Part shown: positions 37,966 to 45,032 of the stretch, piece after piece
Position numbering within the stretch: the stretch's first letter is position 1
Layout: each line of letters begins with the position of its first letter
Source: an uncultured Ruthenibacterium sp.
Lineage (GTDB): Bacteria; Bacillota; Clostridia; Oscillospirales; Ruminococcaceae
Direction: 5' to 3'
DNA: 45,032 nt
Assembly: GCA_910587145.1 (NCBI GenBank)
Contig: CAJUMH010000025.1
Coordinates: 1-45,032, forward strand
Notes under the pieces: model-generated
Told to the model about the DNA's origin: nothing
Seen by the model: the letters and a program-made list of their open reading frames with translations, nothing else
Databases searched by the model: none
Program-made: the position numbers and the translations under genes

Positions 37966-38120
37966 GGAACGGCCCCAAAAGGCGGAAAAGGCGGGGAAAG
38001 GGTAGAAAAGGCAAAAAGGGATAGGAAACACGGGAAGAAGAAGCAGCAAAAAAAGGCGAAACAGGGCGGCGCGAAAAGCAGGAAAAAAGGCGAAACAGGG
38101 CAAAATGCAAAAAGACAAAA
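37966..38120. repeat. Purine-rich low-complexity tract with a short direct repeat
   Basis: After the AraC stop, the plus strand is almost all A and G. AAAAAAGGCGAAACAGGGC occurs twice (about 38049-38067 and 38083-38101), with looser AAAAGGCGGAAAAGG copies before it. No coding sense is seen. It runs up to the terminator. Confidence 0.55.
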
Positions 38121-38125
38121 AAGAA

Positions 38126-38173
38126 CCCCGCGGCTGTGGACAGAATACTTCTGTCCACAGCCGCGGGGGTTTT
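38126..38173. terminator. Strong bidirectional terminator between araC and chrA genes
   Basis: A perfect 18-bp stem (38126-38143 with 38151-38168) closes a 7-nt loop. GTTTT follows on the plus strand and a T-rich tract on the minus strand. It serves the convergent AraC and chromate-transporter genes. The gap from 38174 to 38340 shows no gene. Confidence 0.9.
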
Positions 38174-38340
38174 GGATGATTGGGATCGGGGAATGGAATC
38201 GGCGCGGGTTTGTTTTTCTCTGCGACGTCCGCGAGAGCTTACGATGGTTTGTGATGGGCTTGCGACGGCCGCGCGGGGTGCGCCTGCCCATGCACATGTG
38301 CGGAGGGAAGCCTCAAAACCGGCACGGTTACCGCCGCCGC

Positions 38341-38904
38341 TTAAAATCGAAAGACCACGCCGGCAACGGCGGCAATGGCAATGAAGACGACGGGATGCCA
38401 CTTCAGCTTTTTCTGGCCGAAGAAGATCAGCGCGGCCAGGATGAGCGCCTTCCAGACAAACAAATCGCCCACGCTGCCGCTCTGTGCAAAAGCCTCGGGG
38501 TCAATCAGCGAAACGCGCATCACGTTCAGCCCGGCCGCCGTGATCATGGCGATGGAAGCGGGGCGCAGCCCGTAGAAAACCCCCTCCACAAACCGGCTGT
38601 CGCGGAATTTTTCCAAAAATTTGGCGATGATCAGAATGATCACCAGCGAGGGGAAAGCCAGCGCGAGCGAGGCGATGACCCCGCCCAAAACGCCCGCGGA
38701 GAGAAAGCCCGCATAGGTGGACATGTTGATGCCGATGGCCCCGGGCGTGGATTCGGAAATGGCGATCATATCCGCGATATCCGCGTGAGAGAACCACCCG
38801 GTGCGGTCGGACATTTCGTACAGAAAGGGCAGGGTAGCAAGGCCGCCGCCCACGGAAAAAAGCCCGGTTTTGATAAACTCCCAAATCAAACGCAGCAGCG
38901 TCAT
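38341..38904 (-). CDS. Chromate transporter-type membrane protein, second half
   Basis: This 187-residue single-domain ChrA protein has the signature LFSVGGGLATLPFLYEM near residue 16, then STPGAIGINMSTYAGF with the conserved Pro-Gly, and five to six hydrophobic segments. In Firmicutes, short ChrA proteins come as pairs of unlike halves that together match the two-domain ChrA. The ATG at 38904 overlaps the stop of the partner (ATGA). Despite the name, the natural substrate in gut bacteria may be another oxyanion. Confidence 0.88.
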   Translation of the reverse strand: MTLLRLIWEFIKTGLFSVGGGLATLPFLYEMSDRTGWFSHADIADMIAISESTPGAIGINMSTYAGFLSAGVLGGVIASLALAFPSLVIILIIAKFLEKFRDSRFVEGVFYGLRPASIAMITAAGLNVMRVSLIDPEAFAQSGSVGDLFVWKALILAALIFFGQKKLKWHPVVFIAIAAVAGVVFRF

Positions 38905-39485
38905 TTGCCCTCACCCGCTTTCCCGGCGCCTGCGCGGCGGTTTTTGATTGTGGATGCCGCAATGCCGAAAACACCCGCAAGGACCACCAGCGCGGCCGCC
39001 GGCAGCTTCACCGGCAGTATGCCGGAAAAGGCGTTCAGCAGGAAGATGGCCAGATACAGCGTCAGCGTAATGCCGTCCACAACGGATTTTTTCCACAGCC
39101 GCAGCACGGCCTGCACAATCAGCACGCACACGCAGACACGGATGCCGGCAAAGGCGTGCTGGATTATCTCCAGCTGGGCAAAGTTCTGCAAAAACGAGGC
39201 GATCACAAGAATGATGAGGATCGGCCCCGTCAGAAAGCCCGTGGTGGAGACGAGCGCCCCCACGATCCCCGCGCGCTTTTGCCCGAGAAAGGTGGATACG
39301 TTCAGCGCGATGATGCCCGGCGTGCACTGGCCGATGGAAAAATAATCCCGCAGCTCGTCCAGCGTTGTCCAATGGCGTTTATCCGCCAGCTCGCGCTCCA
39401 AAATGGGCAGCATGGCATAACCGCCGCCAAAGGTGACGCAGCCAATTTTGACAAAGGTCCAGTATAATTCCCATAAACCGTTCAA
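38901..39485 (-). CDS. Chromate transporter-type membrane protein, first half
   Basis: This 194-residue partner has the matching signature IGCVTFGGGYAMLPILEREL and CTPGIIALNVSTFLGQ, with about six hydrophobic segments and a basic C-terminus. The best start is TTG 39485, which follows AAGGGGGAG by a few nucleotides and gives LNGLWELYWTF at the usual distance from the signature; the open frame to 39605 contains no other good site. It overlaps its partner by 4 nt. The HD-GYP gene upstream ends 98 nt before it with no convincing terminator, so read-through from the signalling operon is possible. Confidence 0.85.
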   Translation of the reverse strand: MNGLWELYWTFVKIGCVTFGGGYAMLPILERELADKRHWTTLDELRDYFSIGQCTPGIIALNVSTFLGQKRAGIVGALVSTTGFLTGPILIILVIASFLQNFAQLEIIQHAFAGIRVCVCVLIVQAVLRLWKKSVVDGITLTLYLAIFLLNAFSGILPVKLPAAALVVLAGVFGIAASTIKNRRAGAGKAGEGK

Positions 39486-39583
39486 GATCGTCTCCCCCTT
39501 TTGCTTTTTCAAAAAACGGATGCTGTTTTTACCGGGCGGCGCAATCGGAAAGCAGGCCGCGCGGTAAGGCCGCGCCCGTACCC

Positions 39584-41044
39584 TTACTCCGCGCGTTCCC
39601 AGCACCGGCTTTCGGTGAACAGGCGAACAAGATCCGGGTCCAGCTTTCCCTCCCGGTTGGCCATTTCATCCAGCACCGAAAGCGCCCGTTTTACAGGCAT
39701 GCCGGGCTTGTACGGCCTGTCGTCGGCGGTAAGCGCATCGAAGATATCCAGAATGGTGAGGATGCGCACCTCGGCGGGGATCTGATCGCCCGAAAGACGG
39801 TTGGGATAGCCGCTGCCGTTCAGCAGCTCATGATGCGCGGCCGCCCATTCCGGCACGTGCGACATCTCCGGGGAAAACCGGATCTGGCTCAGAAGCTTTT
39901 GCGTCATTTCCACATGCGATTGGATCACTTTCCGTTCCGCGTCCGACAGGGTGCCCTTGCGGATGGAGAGCATCGCATATTCCTCCGGCGTCAGCCAGGG
40001 CTGCTCCTTCCCGCTCCGATCGCGCCAGGTGCGCTTTGTCAGCTGCTCAAGCGCCGCCAGCATTTCATCCGTAACAAATCCGACGCCGTTTGCCCTGTTC
40101 ACAAGCTCCGTCGCTTCTGCGATCTGCTGCGCCGTCTTTTGCCCGTCGCCGCGCCCGGCCAGCGTGTCAAGCTCCGCCAGCAGGCCGATCACCTCCATGC
40201 GGTGCATAAATGCGCTGTGCTGCTCGGGCAAAAGCCGCAGGGGCTTATCCATCACCTCTAAAGGGATCACGAGCTTGCCGATATCGTGCAGCCAGATGCT
40301 CATAATCAGCTCCTCGCGCCGCTGGGGCGGGAAGGGAAGCGCCTCGCCGCGCTCGCGTGCCAGCGCGTTGCAATAATCCAGAAAAGCCTCCCCATACGCG
40401 GCCATGCTGCGGGAATGGTTGCCGTTGTAGGGGCTGCGCGCGTCGATGGCGCAGGACATGACGTGCACGAACGAGCGCAGCAGCCCGTGAATTTCCCGAA
40501 TATAGCGGATGTTTTGGATGGTGATGGCTGCCTGAGAGGCGAGGGATTCCAGCACAAGCGCGGTTTCTTCGGCAAACGGCTGGACATTTCCGTGCGCGTC
40601 CATCGCATTGATCAGCTGCAATACGCCCAGCGGCTCTCCCGCGCGGTTTCGCATGGGAACGGCCAGCATGGAACGGGTGCGGTAGCCTGTCATGGCATCG
40701 TACCGGGCCGAGCCGGAAAAATCGTAATCCGGGCTGTTGGTAACATCGGCCACATGGAGGGTGCGCCCTTCCAGCAAAGCCCGTGCGCACATGTTTTCCG
40801 GCGTCAGCGGAACGGGCGGCAGATCGGGCAGCACACCGTCTGCGCCGGAATAGGTTTTCAGGGTGTCGTTGCGCAGGATGCGAAAGCGCAGAGCATCCCC
40901 TTCCAGCAGATACAGCGTGCCGGCGTCACAATGCGCCAGTTCCATCACCGAGGAGAGAATTTCCTCCAAAAGCCGGCCGGGATCCCGTTCCGAGGAAAGC
41001 AGCACGCCGATATTCAGTATTTTTTCGATCTCTTTCTGTGTCAC
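39584..41044 (-). CDS. GAF/HD-GYP domain protein, cyclic-dinucleotide phosphodiesterase-like
   Basis: This 486-residue soluble protein has an N-terminal GAF sensor domain (about 5-180) and a C-terminal HD-GYP domain. Metal-site residues are H210, the HD pair H253/D254, H377, H404/H405 and D433, with GYP at 412-414. HD-GYP enzymes usually degrade cyclic di-GMP. Two things are odd: roughly 75 extra residues sit between HDIGK and the RKGTLS element, and the usual HHE-x-x-DG reads HHELLNG. Start GTG 41044 overlaps the upstream stop (GTGA), which implies coupled translation with the metallo-hydrolase and cyclase. Confidence 0.85.
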   Translation of the reverse strand: MTQKEIEKILNIGVLLSSERDPGRLLEEILSSVMELAHCDAGTLYLLEGDALRFRILRNDTLKTYSGADGVLPDLPPVPLTPENMCARALLEGRTLHVADVTNSPDYDFSGSARYDAMTGYRTRSMLAVPMRNRAGEPLGVLQLINAMDAHGNVQPFAEETALVLESLASQAAITIQNIRYIREIHGLLRSFVHVMSCAIDARSPYNGNHSRSMAAYGEAFLDYCNALARERGEALPFPPQRREELIMSIWLHDIGKLVIPLEVMDKPLRLLPEQHSAFMHRMEVIGLLAELDTLAGRGDGQKTAQQIAEATELVNRANGVGFVTDEMLAALEQLTKRTWRDRSGKEQPWLTPEEYAMLSIRKGTLSDAERKVIQSHVEMTQKLLSQIRFSPEMSHVPEWAAAHHELLNGSGYPNRLSGDQIPAEVRILTILDIFDALTADDRPYKPGMPVKRALSVLDEMANREGKLDPDLVRLFTESRCWERAE

Positions 41045-41841
41045 AGTGCGATCACCATTCCTTCCCTTGCAAAGCGGCAGATCGGTTCCCGGTCGGCCGG
41101 CCTCTGCTGGAGACGCAAAAATTCGTCCGTATAGCTCCAATCGTAGTGCGTCATCAGCACCTGGCCAACTCCGGCGGCGCGGCCGAGCCGCAGCCCCTGT
41201 TCCCAGGTAGAATGCCCCCAGCCGGGGCGCAGCTTTGAAGGGGCGAAAGCGGCGTCCCAGATCATCAGGCTGCTTTCGCGTGCAAAATTGGCAAGGGCAA
41301 CGAAGGTGCGCTCGTCCGTCTCGTTATCCAGCGCATAGGTGACGCTGTTTTCCGCGTCGTCCAGCCGGTAGAGGATGCTGCCGCCCGGATGGCTGCCCGC
41401 CATGGTGGAAACAGTAAGGCCGTCCAGCGCAAAGCTGTCTCCGGGCACAAATTCGTGGAATTCGATACGGGCGGGAAAATCGCGCAGCCCCAGCGGCCAG
41501 AAGGGCGGGCCGATCAGCGTATCCAAAGCGCGCGCCATGCCCCTGCCGCCATGTAGGCGCACCGTTGTCTTCAGGCAAAAGAGCGGCTGGAATAAAAACA
41601 GTCCCATCAGATGGTCGATGTGAAAATGGCTGAGCAGGATATCAAGCCGCCTGACATCCTGCCGCTTTGCGAGGGCCTGCCCCAGAAGGGCAAGCCCCGT
41701 TCCCGCGTCCAGGATCACGATGCCGCCCGCGTGCTCCAGCGCGGTGCACACCGTATTGCCCCCGTATTCGGCGCAGTCCGGCGCGGGCCTTGGGGCCGAG
41801 CCGCGCACGCCCCAAACGGTAATCTGCCACTGCTGCTTCAT
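41041..41841 (-). CDS. Metallo-beta-lactamase-fold hydrolase, possibly a cyclic-nucleotide phosphodiesterase
   Basis: This 266-residue protein has the zinc motif H72-x-H74-x-D76-H77 (SHFHIDH), the N-terminal GVRGSAP and YGGNT motifs, and later a conserved Asp in WDAAF plus GHST and a final histidine in THYDW. This subgroup of the fold is related to PhnP and cyclic-phosphodiester hydrolases rather than to lactamases. It is cytoplasmic. It overlaps the adenylate cyclase gene (ATGA) and the HD-GYP gene (GTGA), so a role in destroying or sensing the cyclase product is plausible but unproven. Confidence 0.82.
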   Translation of the reverse strand: MKQQWQITVWGVRGSAPRPAPDCAEYGGNTVCTALEHAGGIVILDAGTGLALLGQALAKRQDVRRLDILLSHFHIDHLMGLFLFQPLFCLKTTVRLHGGRGMARALDTLIGPPFWPLGLRDFPARIEFHEFVPGDSFALDGLTVSTMAGSHPGGSILYRLDDAENSVTYALDNETDERTFVALANFARESSLMIWDAAFAPSKLRPGWGHSTWEQGLRLGRAAGVGQVLMTHYDWSYTDEFLRLQQRPADREPICRFAREGMVIAL

Positions 41842-43646
41842 GGCGTCTGCACTCCTTCCGGCAAGATCGCGTCCAGCGTCAAAACCTCAAACCCCGCTGC
41901 TTTTCCCTTCAGCAGCGGCGGATGCTCCAGCGGCGTTGCCGCAATGCGGCCCTGCAGCGCATCGGCCACGGCGCGGGAGATATAGATGGTTCCGGCGGGC
42001 GCGTTTGCCTCCAGCCGAGAGGCGGTGTTTACGGTATCGCCTATGGCGGTATAGTCCATACGCATCGGCGCGCCGATATTGCCCACAACGGCCGGCCCTA
42101 CATGAACGCCAATGCCAAACGACACCGGGTGCCCGTACTCCTGCATCAGCCGCTGTGCCAGCGGCTTTGCGCCCTCCGCCATTGCCATGGCCGCGCGGCA
42201 GGCCAGCATTACGGCGTCCTCCTGCGGCAGAGGCGCGTTCCAAAAGGCCATCGTGCAGTCTCCCACAAATTTATCCAGCGTGCCGTGGTGATCCATCACG
42301 CACCTTGTGGTGAGCGTTAAGTATTCGTTTAAAATCTCCACCACCCGCTCCGGCGCAAGATGCTCCGACATGGAGGTAAAGCCGCGGATATCTACAAACA
42401 GCACGGCGATCTCACACTTTTTTCCGCCCAGCTCCATGGCGGCGGGCCCGGCGTTCAGCAGCTCGGATACGATTTCGGGCGCCACATACCGCTGGAACGT
42501 GCGGGTAACATGCTGGCGCTCCAGCGCGGCGCGGATATAGTTGGCCGCAAGGCACCCGGCGTACAGTACGGTAACGCCCGACGGAACCCAGAGAAGATGG
42601 AGCACCCAGCCGGCCTCGTACAGGCATTTGCACAGAACGATCCAGCCTGCGCAAAGGGCGAGCCACAGCGCGGTAGAAACGCGCACACCGTGTTTTTGAA
42701 AGGCTGCGCACGCGGCAAGCAAGATCGCAAACAGTACAGCGAGCTGAACGCCTTTGCCGGCTTCCTGCGGATACGTGCCGTTCAGCAGCGCCTGAATGAC
42801 GTTGGCCTGATACTCCACGCCGTACATCGGCCGGGCGTGATCGATGGCGGTAAAGTAGCTGTCCTGCAGTCCTGCCGCGCAGGGGCCGATCAAAACAATC
42901 TTGTTTTTGAAATAATCGGAAGAAACTGTTCCGTCCAGAACATCGGCGATGGAGCGGAATTCAAAGTTGCCCGGGTTCTGAGCAAAAGGCACATACCAAA
43001 AGCCGCGCGCATTGGTGGGCGGAAGCATCAATTCATCCCGAAGGCGCTCGGCCAGCGCCAGTGCCAGAGAGGGAACGCGCGTTCCGTCCGGCAGATCGAA
43101 ATACAAAAGATGACGCCGCAAAATGCCGTCGGTGTCCAGCATGGCGTTGATGTGCCCCTGCTGCGTTGCCTGCCGCAGGGCCGCAAACGGCTCTTCATAC
43201 GCCGTCAAAACAAAATCATCGCGCACAAAGCTGCCGCTTTCTGTCTCTACAAAATCCGAATCGAACTCGGCGGCCGAGGCGGTAACGACGTTCCCATACC
43301 GCCCTGCCGCCCGGGCCAGCGCCGCGTCTGTCTCGGGGTTTGTGCTGCCGCTGAAAAGCACATCCACACCGATCGCCGCCGGGCGTCCGTCCGGCCCCGC
43401 GTTCAGGAGCTCGAGTGCCCGGGCTACGCCGTCCCGGCACCATTCCTGATAGGGGCCGTAGATCTCCAGCGATTTTTGATCGATGCCGACGATCACGATT
43501 TTGCCGTCTGTGGCGTAAGGCTGCTGATAAAACGCGTCGCATACGGCCAGATCCGCCCGGTTCAGCACGCCCAGCCACGCAAGCAGCGTGAGCGCCGCGG
43601 CGGCGGCAAGCGCTGACAAAGCAGATTGGAGCTTTGATTTTTTCAT
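41838..43646 (-). CDS. CHASE2-domain class III adenylate cyclase
   Basis: This 602-residue membrane receptor cyclase has an N-terminal helix, an extracellular CHASE2 sensor (about 28-295), and two or three helices (300-370). The class III catalytic domain (about 410-590) contains metal-binding D419 and D463, adenine-selecting K459 and D531, and N540/R544 for the transition state. All are intact, so cAMP synthesis from ATP is expected. ATG 43646 follows AAAGGAGG. It heads a three-gene set with 4-nt overlaps. No promoter is obvious between it and tRNA-Leu; it may rely on read-through. Confidence 0.92.
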   Translation of the reverse strand: MKKSKLQSALSALAAAAALTLLAWLGVLNRADLAVCDAFYQQPYATDGKIVIVGIDQKSLEIYGPYQEWCRDGVARALELLNAGPDGRPAAIGVDVLFSGSTNPETDAALARAAGRYGNVVTASAAEFDSDFVETESGSFVRDDFVLTAYEEPFAALRQATQQGHINAMLDTDGILRRHLLYFDLPDGTRVPSLALALAERLRDELMLPPTNARGFWYVPFAQNPGNFEFRSIADVLDGTVSSDYFKNKIVLIGPCAAGLQDSYFTAIDHARPMYGVEYQANVIQALLNGTYPQEAGKGVQLAVLFAILLAACAAFQKHGVRVSTALWLALCAGWIVLCKCLYEAGWVLHLLWVPSGVTVLYAGCLAANYIRAALERQHVTRTFQRYVAPEIVSELLNAGPAAMELGGKKCEIAVLFVDIRGFTSMSEHLAPERVVEILNEYLTLTTRCVMDHHGTLDKFVGDCTMAFWNAPLPQEDAVMLACRAAMAMAEGAKPLAQRLMQEYGHPVSFGIGVHVGPAVVGNIGAPMRMDYTAIGDTVNTASRLEANAPAGTIYISRAVADALQGRIAATPLEHPPLLKGKAAGFEVLTLDAILPEGVQTP

Positions 43647-43753
43647 GGCGGTTCCTCCTTTGACGGCCTTGGCATTTGGAACAGCGCGCGGGAAAACAGC
43701 GGGCAAAGCGCGCACCGTGCCGCAGCGCGCGGAAAAAGAGTGGGAAACGGTAT

Positions 43754-43789
43754 ACAAAAAAAGGCAGACCGCCACTTGGCAGTCTGCCC
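43754..43789 (-). terminator. Terminator of tRNA-Leu
   Basis: On the minus strand, GGCAGAC pairs with GTCTGCC (43763-43769 with 43782-43788), followed by TTTTTTTG. Leakage through it would be one route to express the cyclase operon. Confidence 0.8.
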
Positions 43790-43792
43790 TTC

Positions 43793-43876
43793 TGGTGCGA
43801 GGAACGAGACTTGAACTCGCATGGTATAACCACACGCCCCTCAAACGTGCGCGTCTGCCGATTCCGCCATCCTCGC
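43793..43876 (-). tRNA. tRNA-Leu (anticodon GAG)
   Basis: Read on the minus strand, acceptor GCGAGGA pairs with TCCTCGC. The D arm has GCGGAATCGGCAGACGC. The anticodon stem CACGT/GCGTG encloses TTGAGGG, giving anticodon GAG for CUC/CUU. A class II variable arm and the T loop TTCAAGT follow, and ACCA is encoded at the 3' end (43793-43796). Confidence 0.95.
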
Positions 43877-43909
43877 ATGATTGCGCGGCCACCCGATGCC
43901 GCATAAAAT

Positions 43910-43939
43910 ATTTTATCACAGCTCCGTACAAAAAGTCAA
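43910..43939 (-). promoter_or_regulatory. Promoter of tRNA-Leu
   Basis: On the minus strand TTGACT (43934-43939), an 18-bp spacer and TAAAAT (43910-43915), about 34 bp before the tRNA. Confidence 0.7.
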
Positions 43940-44001
43940 TATCCTTTTGCGTTTTTTTCTGTTTTTGCGCCTTTTTCTGTGTTGCCGCTTATTTCTGTGC
44001 T

Positions 44002-44118
44002 GCCGAGGATCTTTGCCGAAAACCCGCCAAGGATCTTTGCCGAAAACCCGCCAAGGATCTTTGCCGAAAACTGCCGAGGATCTTTGCCGAAAACTGCCGA
44101 GGATCTTTGCCGAAAACT
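44002..44118. repeat. Five-copy minisatellite, 23-24 bp unit
   Basis: GCCRAGGATCTTTGCCGAAAA plus a short variable end is repeated head to tail at 44002, 44026, 44050, 44073 and 44096. Copies are nearly identical: the first two are 24 bp and the last three 23 bp. There are no unique spacers, so it is not a CRISPR array. The change from 24 to 23 bp breaks any reading frame. Confidence 0.95.
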
Positions 44119-44123
44119 GCCCC

Positions 44124-44152
44124 TTGCACAAACGGCAGAAAAGCGGTATCCT
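44124..44152 (+). promoter_or_regulatory. Possible promoter of the HEPN-like gene
   Basis: TTGCAC (44124-44129), a 17-bp spacer and TATCCT (44147-44152), directly after the repeat array and only 17 bp before the start codon. The -10 is weak. Confidence 0.35.
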
Positions 44153-44168
44153 GAAAGGGGGTGGCGCA

Positions 44169-44735
44169 ATGGGTTTTTTGGATTCGTACAAAAAGCTTGA
44201 AAAGCTCTGTGGAGAAATATACGGCGACGAGTATGGCGTATCGGTTTATATTGAGGAAATGCGCAGCAGGCCGGACGGTTCGTACTGTGTGCCGGGCTGG
44301 GAAGAAGACTTAAAGCAGCTGAAGCATTATCGCTGGGTGAGAAATAAAATTGTTCATGAACCGAACTGCACGGAAAAAACGATGTGCGAGCCTCGGGATA
44401 CGCGATGGATCGACGATTTTTATTTGCGCATGATGTCGTCGAACGATCCTCTTGCGGTATATTATAAAGCAGGGAACAGGCGCACCGCGCAAAATCCGTA
44501 TCCGGAACAAAGAACGATTTCTGCCCAAAATCTGTACAATGCGCAAAAAGCACACTCTGCGCAAAACCCGCATCCAGCGCAAAAACCGAAGAAAGCGAAT
44601 GGGCCCAAGCCGACGGGAAATCCACAGGGCCGGCACAAAAAGACCCCGTCCCGCGCGGTGGGGTGGTTTCTCTGCCTGCTCGGTATTTTGTCTTTTCTTG
44701 CGGCGGCAGCCTGGATCGCAAACAGGATCGGGTGA
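44169..44735 (+). CDS. Membrane-anchored protein with a HEPN-like R-x4-H motif
   Basis: The 188-residue protein has three parts. Residues 1-100 are a helical domain whose centre reads YRWVRNKIVHEPN, an exact R-N-x3-H match to the catalytic motif of HEPN ribonucleases. Residues 100-150 form a disordered linker with repeated Ala-Gln-Asn and Asn-Pro units followed by Lys/Pro-rich sequence. Residues about 164-184 are one transmembrane helix. The catalytic part should face the cytoplasm. The motif also occurs in non-catalytic helical domains, so nuclease activity is only a suggestion. ATG 44169 follows GAAAGGGGG. No antitoxin partner is clear next to it; the minus-strand neighbour is a broken membrane peptide. 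Confidence 0.7.
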   Translation: MGFLDSYKKLEKLCGEIYGDEYGVSVYIEEMRSRPDGSYCVPGWEEDLKQLKHYRWVRNKIVHEPNCTEKTMCEPRDTRWIDDFYLRMMSSNDPLAVYYKAGNRRTAQNPYPEQRTISAQNLYNAQKAHSAQNPHPAQKPKKANGPKPTGNPQGRHKKTPSRAVGWFLCLLGILSFLAAAAWIANRIG

Positions 44736-44742
44736 TCCCCGC

Positions 44743-44893
44743 TCATTTTGGGCCTGTGTAATAGATAAAAACGGTGGACACAAACAGAACAAACGCGGCA
44801 AGGCACACAAACAGGCCAAAGCCGCAGCCGGCTGCCGTATAAAAAGCCTGCGGCAAGGCAGACGAGCAGCATTACACACAGCATCAAAAGCAT
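44743..44893 (-). pseudogene. Frameshifted two-helix membrane peptide
   Basis: From ATG 44893 on the minus strand the frame reads MLLMLCVMLLVCLAAGFLYG, one helix. A single-base shift near the TTTTT run at about 44843 then opens a second hydrophobic stretch (FGLFVCLAAFVLFVSTVFIYY) and a stop at 44743-44745. The 151-nt span is one base more than 50 codons, as expected for one inserted base. It could be a decayed gene or a sequencing error. Confidence 0.45.
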
Positions 44894-44939
44894 GGCACCG
44901 CCCGTATTCCTTGCCAAAAGCGGCAAAAGATAAAAAGGC

Positions 44940-45014
44940 AGTCCCTGTTGCTTGTTGTCAAGGACTTTTTCATCATGTTTACGGATTGTTCATAAATTCT
45001 TGTCAAAAAAGTCC
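44940..45014. other. Overlapping inverted repeats at the window edge
   Basis: GGACTTTTT (44962-44970) can pair either with AGTCC at 44940-44944, which leaves a TTTT tail, or with AAAAAGTCC at 45006-45014. The two folds exclude each other. The right side is cut by the window, so no call on function is made. Confidence 0.35.
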
Positions 45015-45032
45015 GGGAGCCTGTTACGGTTC

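Noticed and set aside
37888..39345. Plus-strand frame of 485 codons running from the end of araC through the chrA genes
   Set aside because: It reads through the purine-rich tract and an 18-bp terminator hairpin and has no family features.
38341..39485. Two short chrA genes as a disrupted long gene
   Set aside because: Each half has a full signature, its own start and a clean 4-nt overlap; paired short ChrA proteins are normal in Firmicutes.
44002..44118. CRISPR array
   Set aside because: Units abut head to tail without unique spacers and no cas gene is present.

Overview
The window is a GC-rich chromosomal segment of a low-GC-phylum relative, most likely a Clostridia (Oscillospirales/Christensenellales-like) gut commensal. 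The reasons are Firmicutes-type RNA polymerase and elongation factors, the DnaD/DnaC-type helicase-loading pair, an ECF vitamin-type transporter with a duplicated ATPase, a PadR/HAAS remnant, sigma-A promoters with near-consensus boxes spaced 17-18 bp, and a GH112 galacto-N-biose phosphorylase operon typical of mucin- or milk-glycan users. Species cannot be fixed from sequence reading alone.

Layout. 1-13.7 kb: a PerR-like Fur regulator, then rpoB-rpoC, rpsL-rpsG-fusA and tuf, each block with its own promoter, closed by a perfect terminator and a tRNA-Ser(GGA). The rplKAJL genes that usually precede rpoB are absent, and a regulator takes their place. 13.7-24 kb: a patchwork of small units. These are a decayed HAAS/DUF1700 membrane gene overlapping padR, an SGNH hydrolase, dnaD-dnaC, a MATE exporter, prfB (minus strand), a zinc-finger/DUF2628 membrane protein, and galU. 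Gene fragments lie between them (a C-terminal scrap at 17.7 kb, a membrane-protein scrap at 19.7 kb, an M20 hydrolase tail at 23.7 kb).

24-30.7 kb: an apparent operon with a long structured leader. It encodes an ECF transporter (S component of the UPF0397/PF07155 family, fused two-domain ATPase with a DUF3744 middle, T component), a PepV-like M20 dipeptidase, and two tandem SAM hydroxide adenosyltransferases (DUF62). This is the best candidate for an undescribed pathway: import of an adenosyl compound or SAM-linked metabolite followed by intracellular cleavage. 30.9-38 kb: a minus-strand operon for galacto-N-biose/lacto-N-biose use (lipoprotein, two permeases, a small membrane protein, GH112 phosphorylase; no ATPase), with a divergent AraC regulator and a perfect inverted repeat bracketing its putative promoter.

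38.3-43.7 kb: a split ChrA-type transporter, then three tightly overlapping signalling genes (CHASE2 adenylate cyclase, metallo-beta-lactamase-fold hydrolase, GAF/HD-GYP phosphodiesterase-like protein). 43.8-45 kb: tRNA-Leu(GAG), a five-copy minisatellite, a membrane-anchored protein with a HEPN-like R-x4-H motif, and a frameshifted two-helix membrane peptide. Short tandem-repeat arrays recur in intergenic gaps all along the window.
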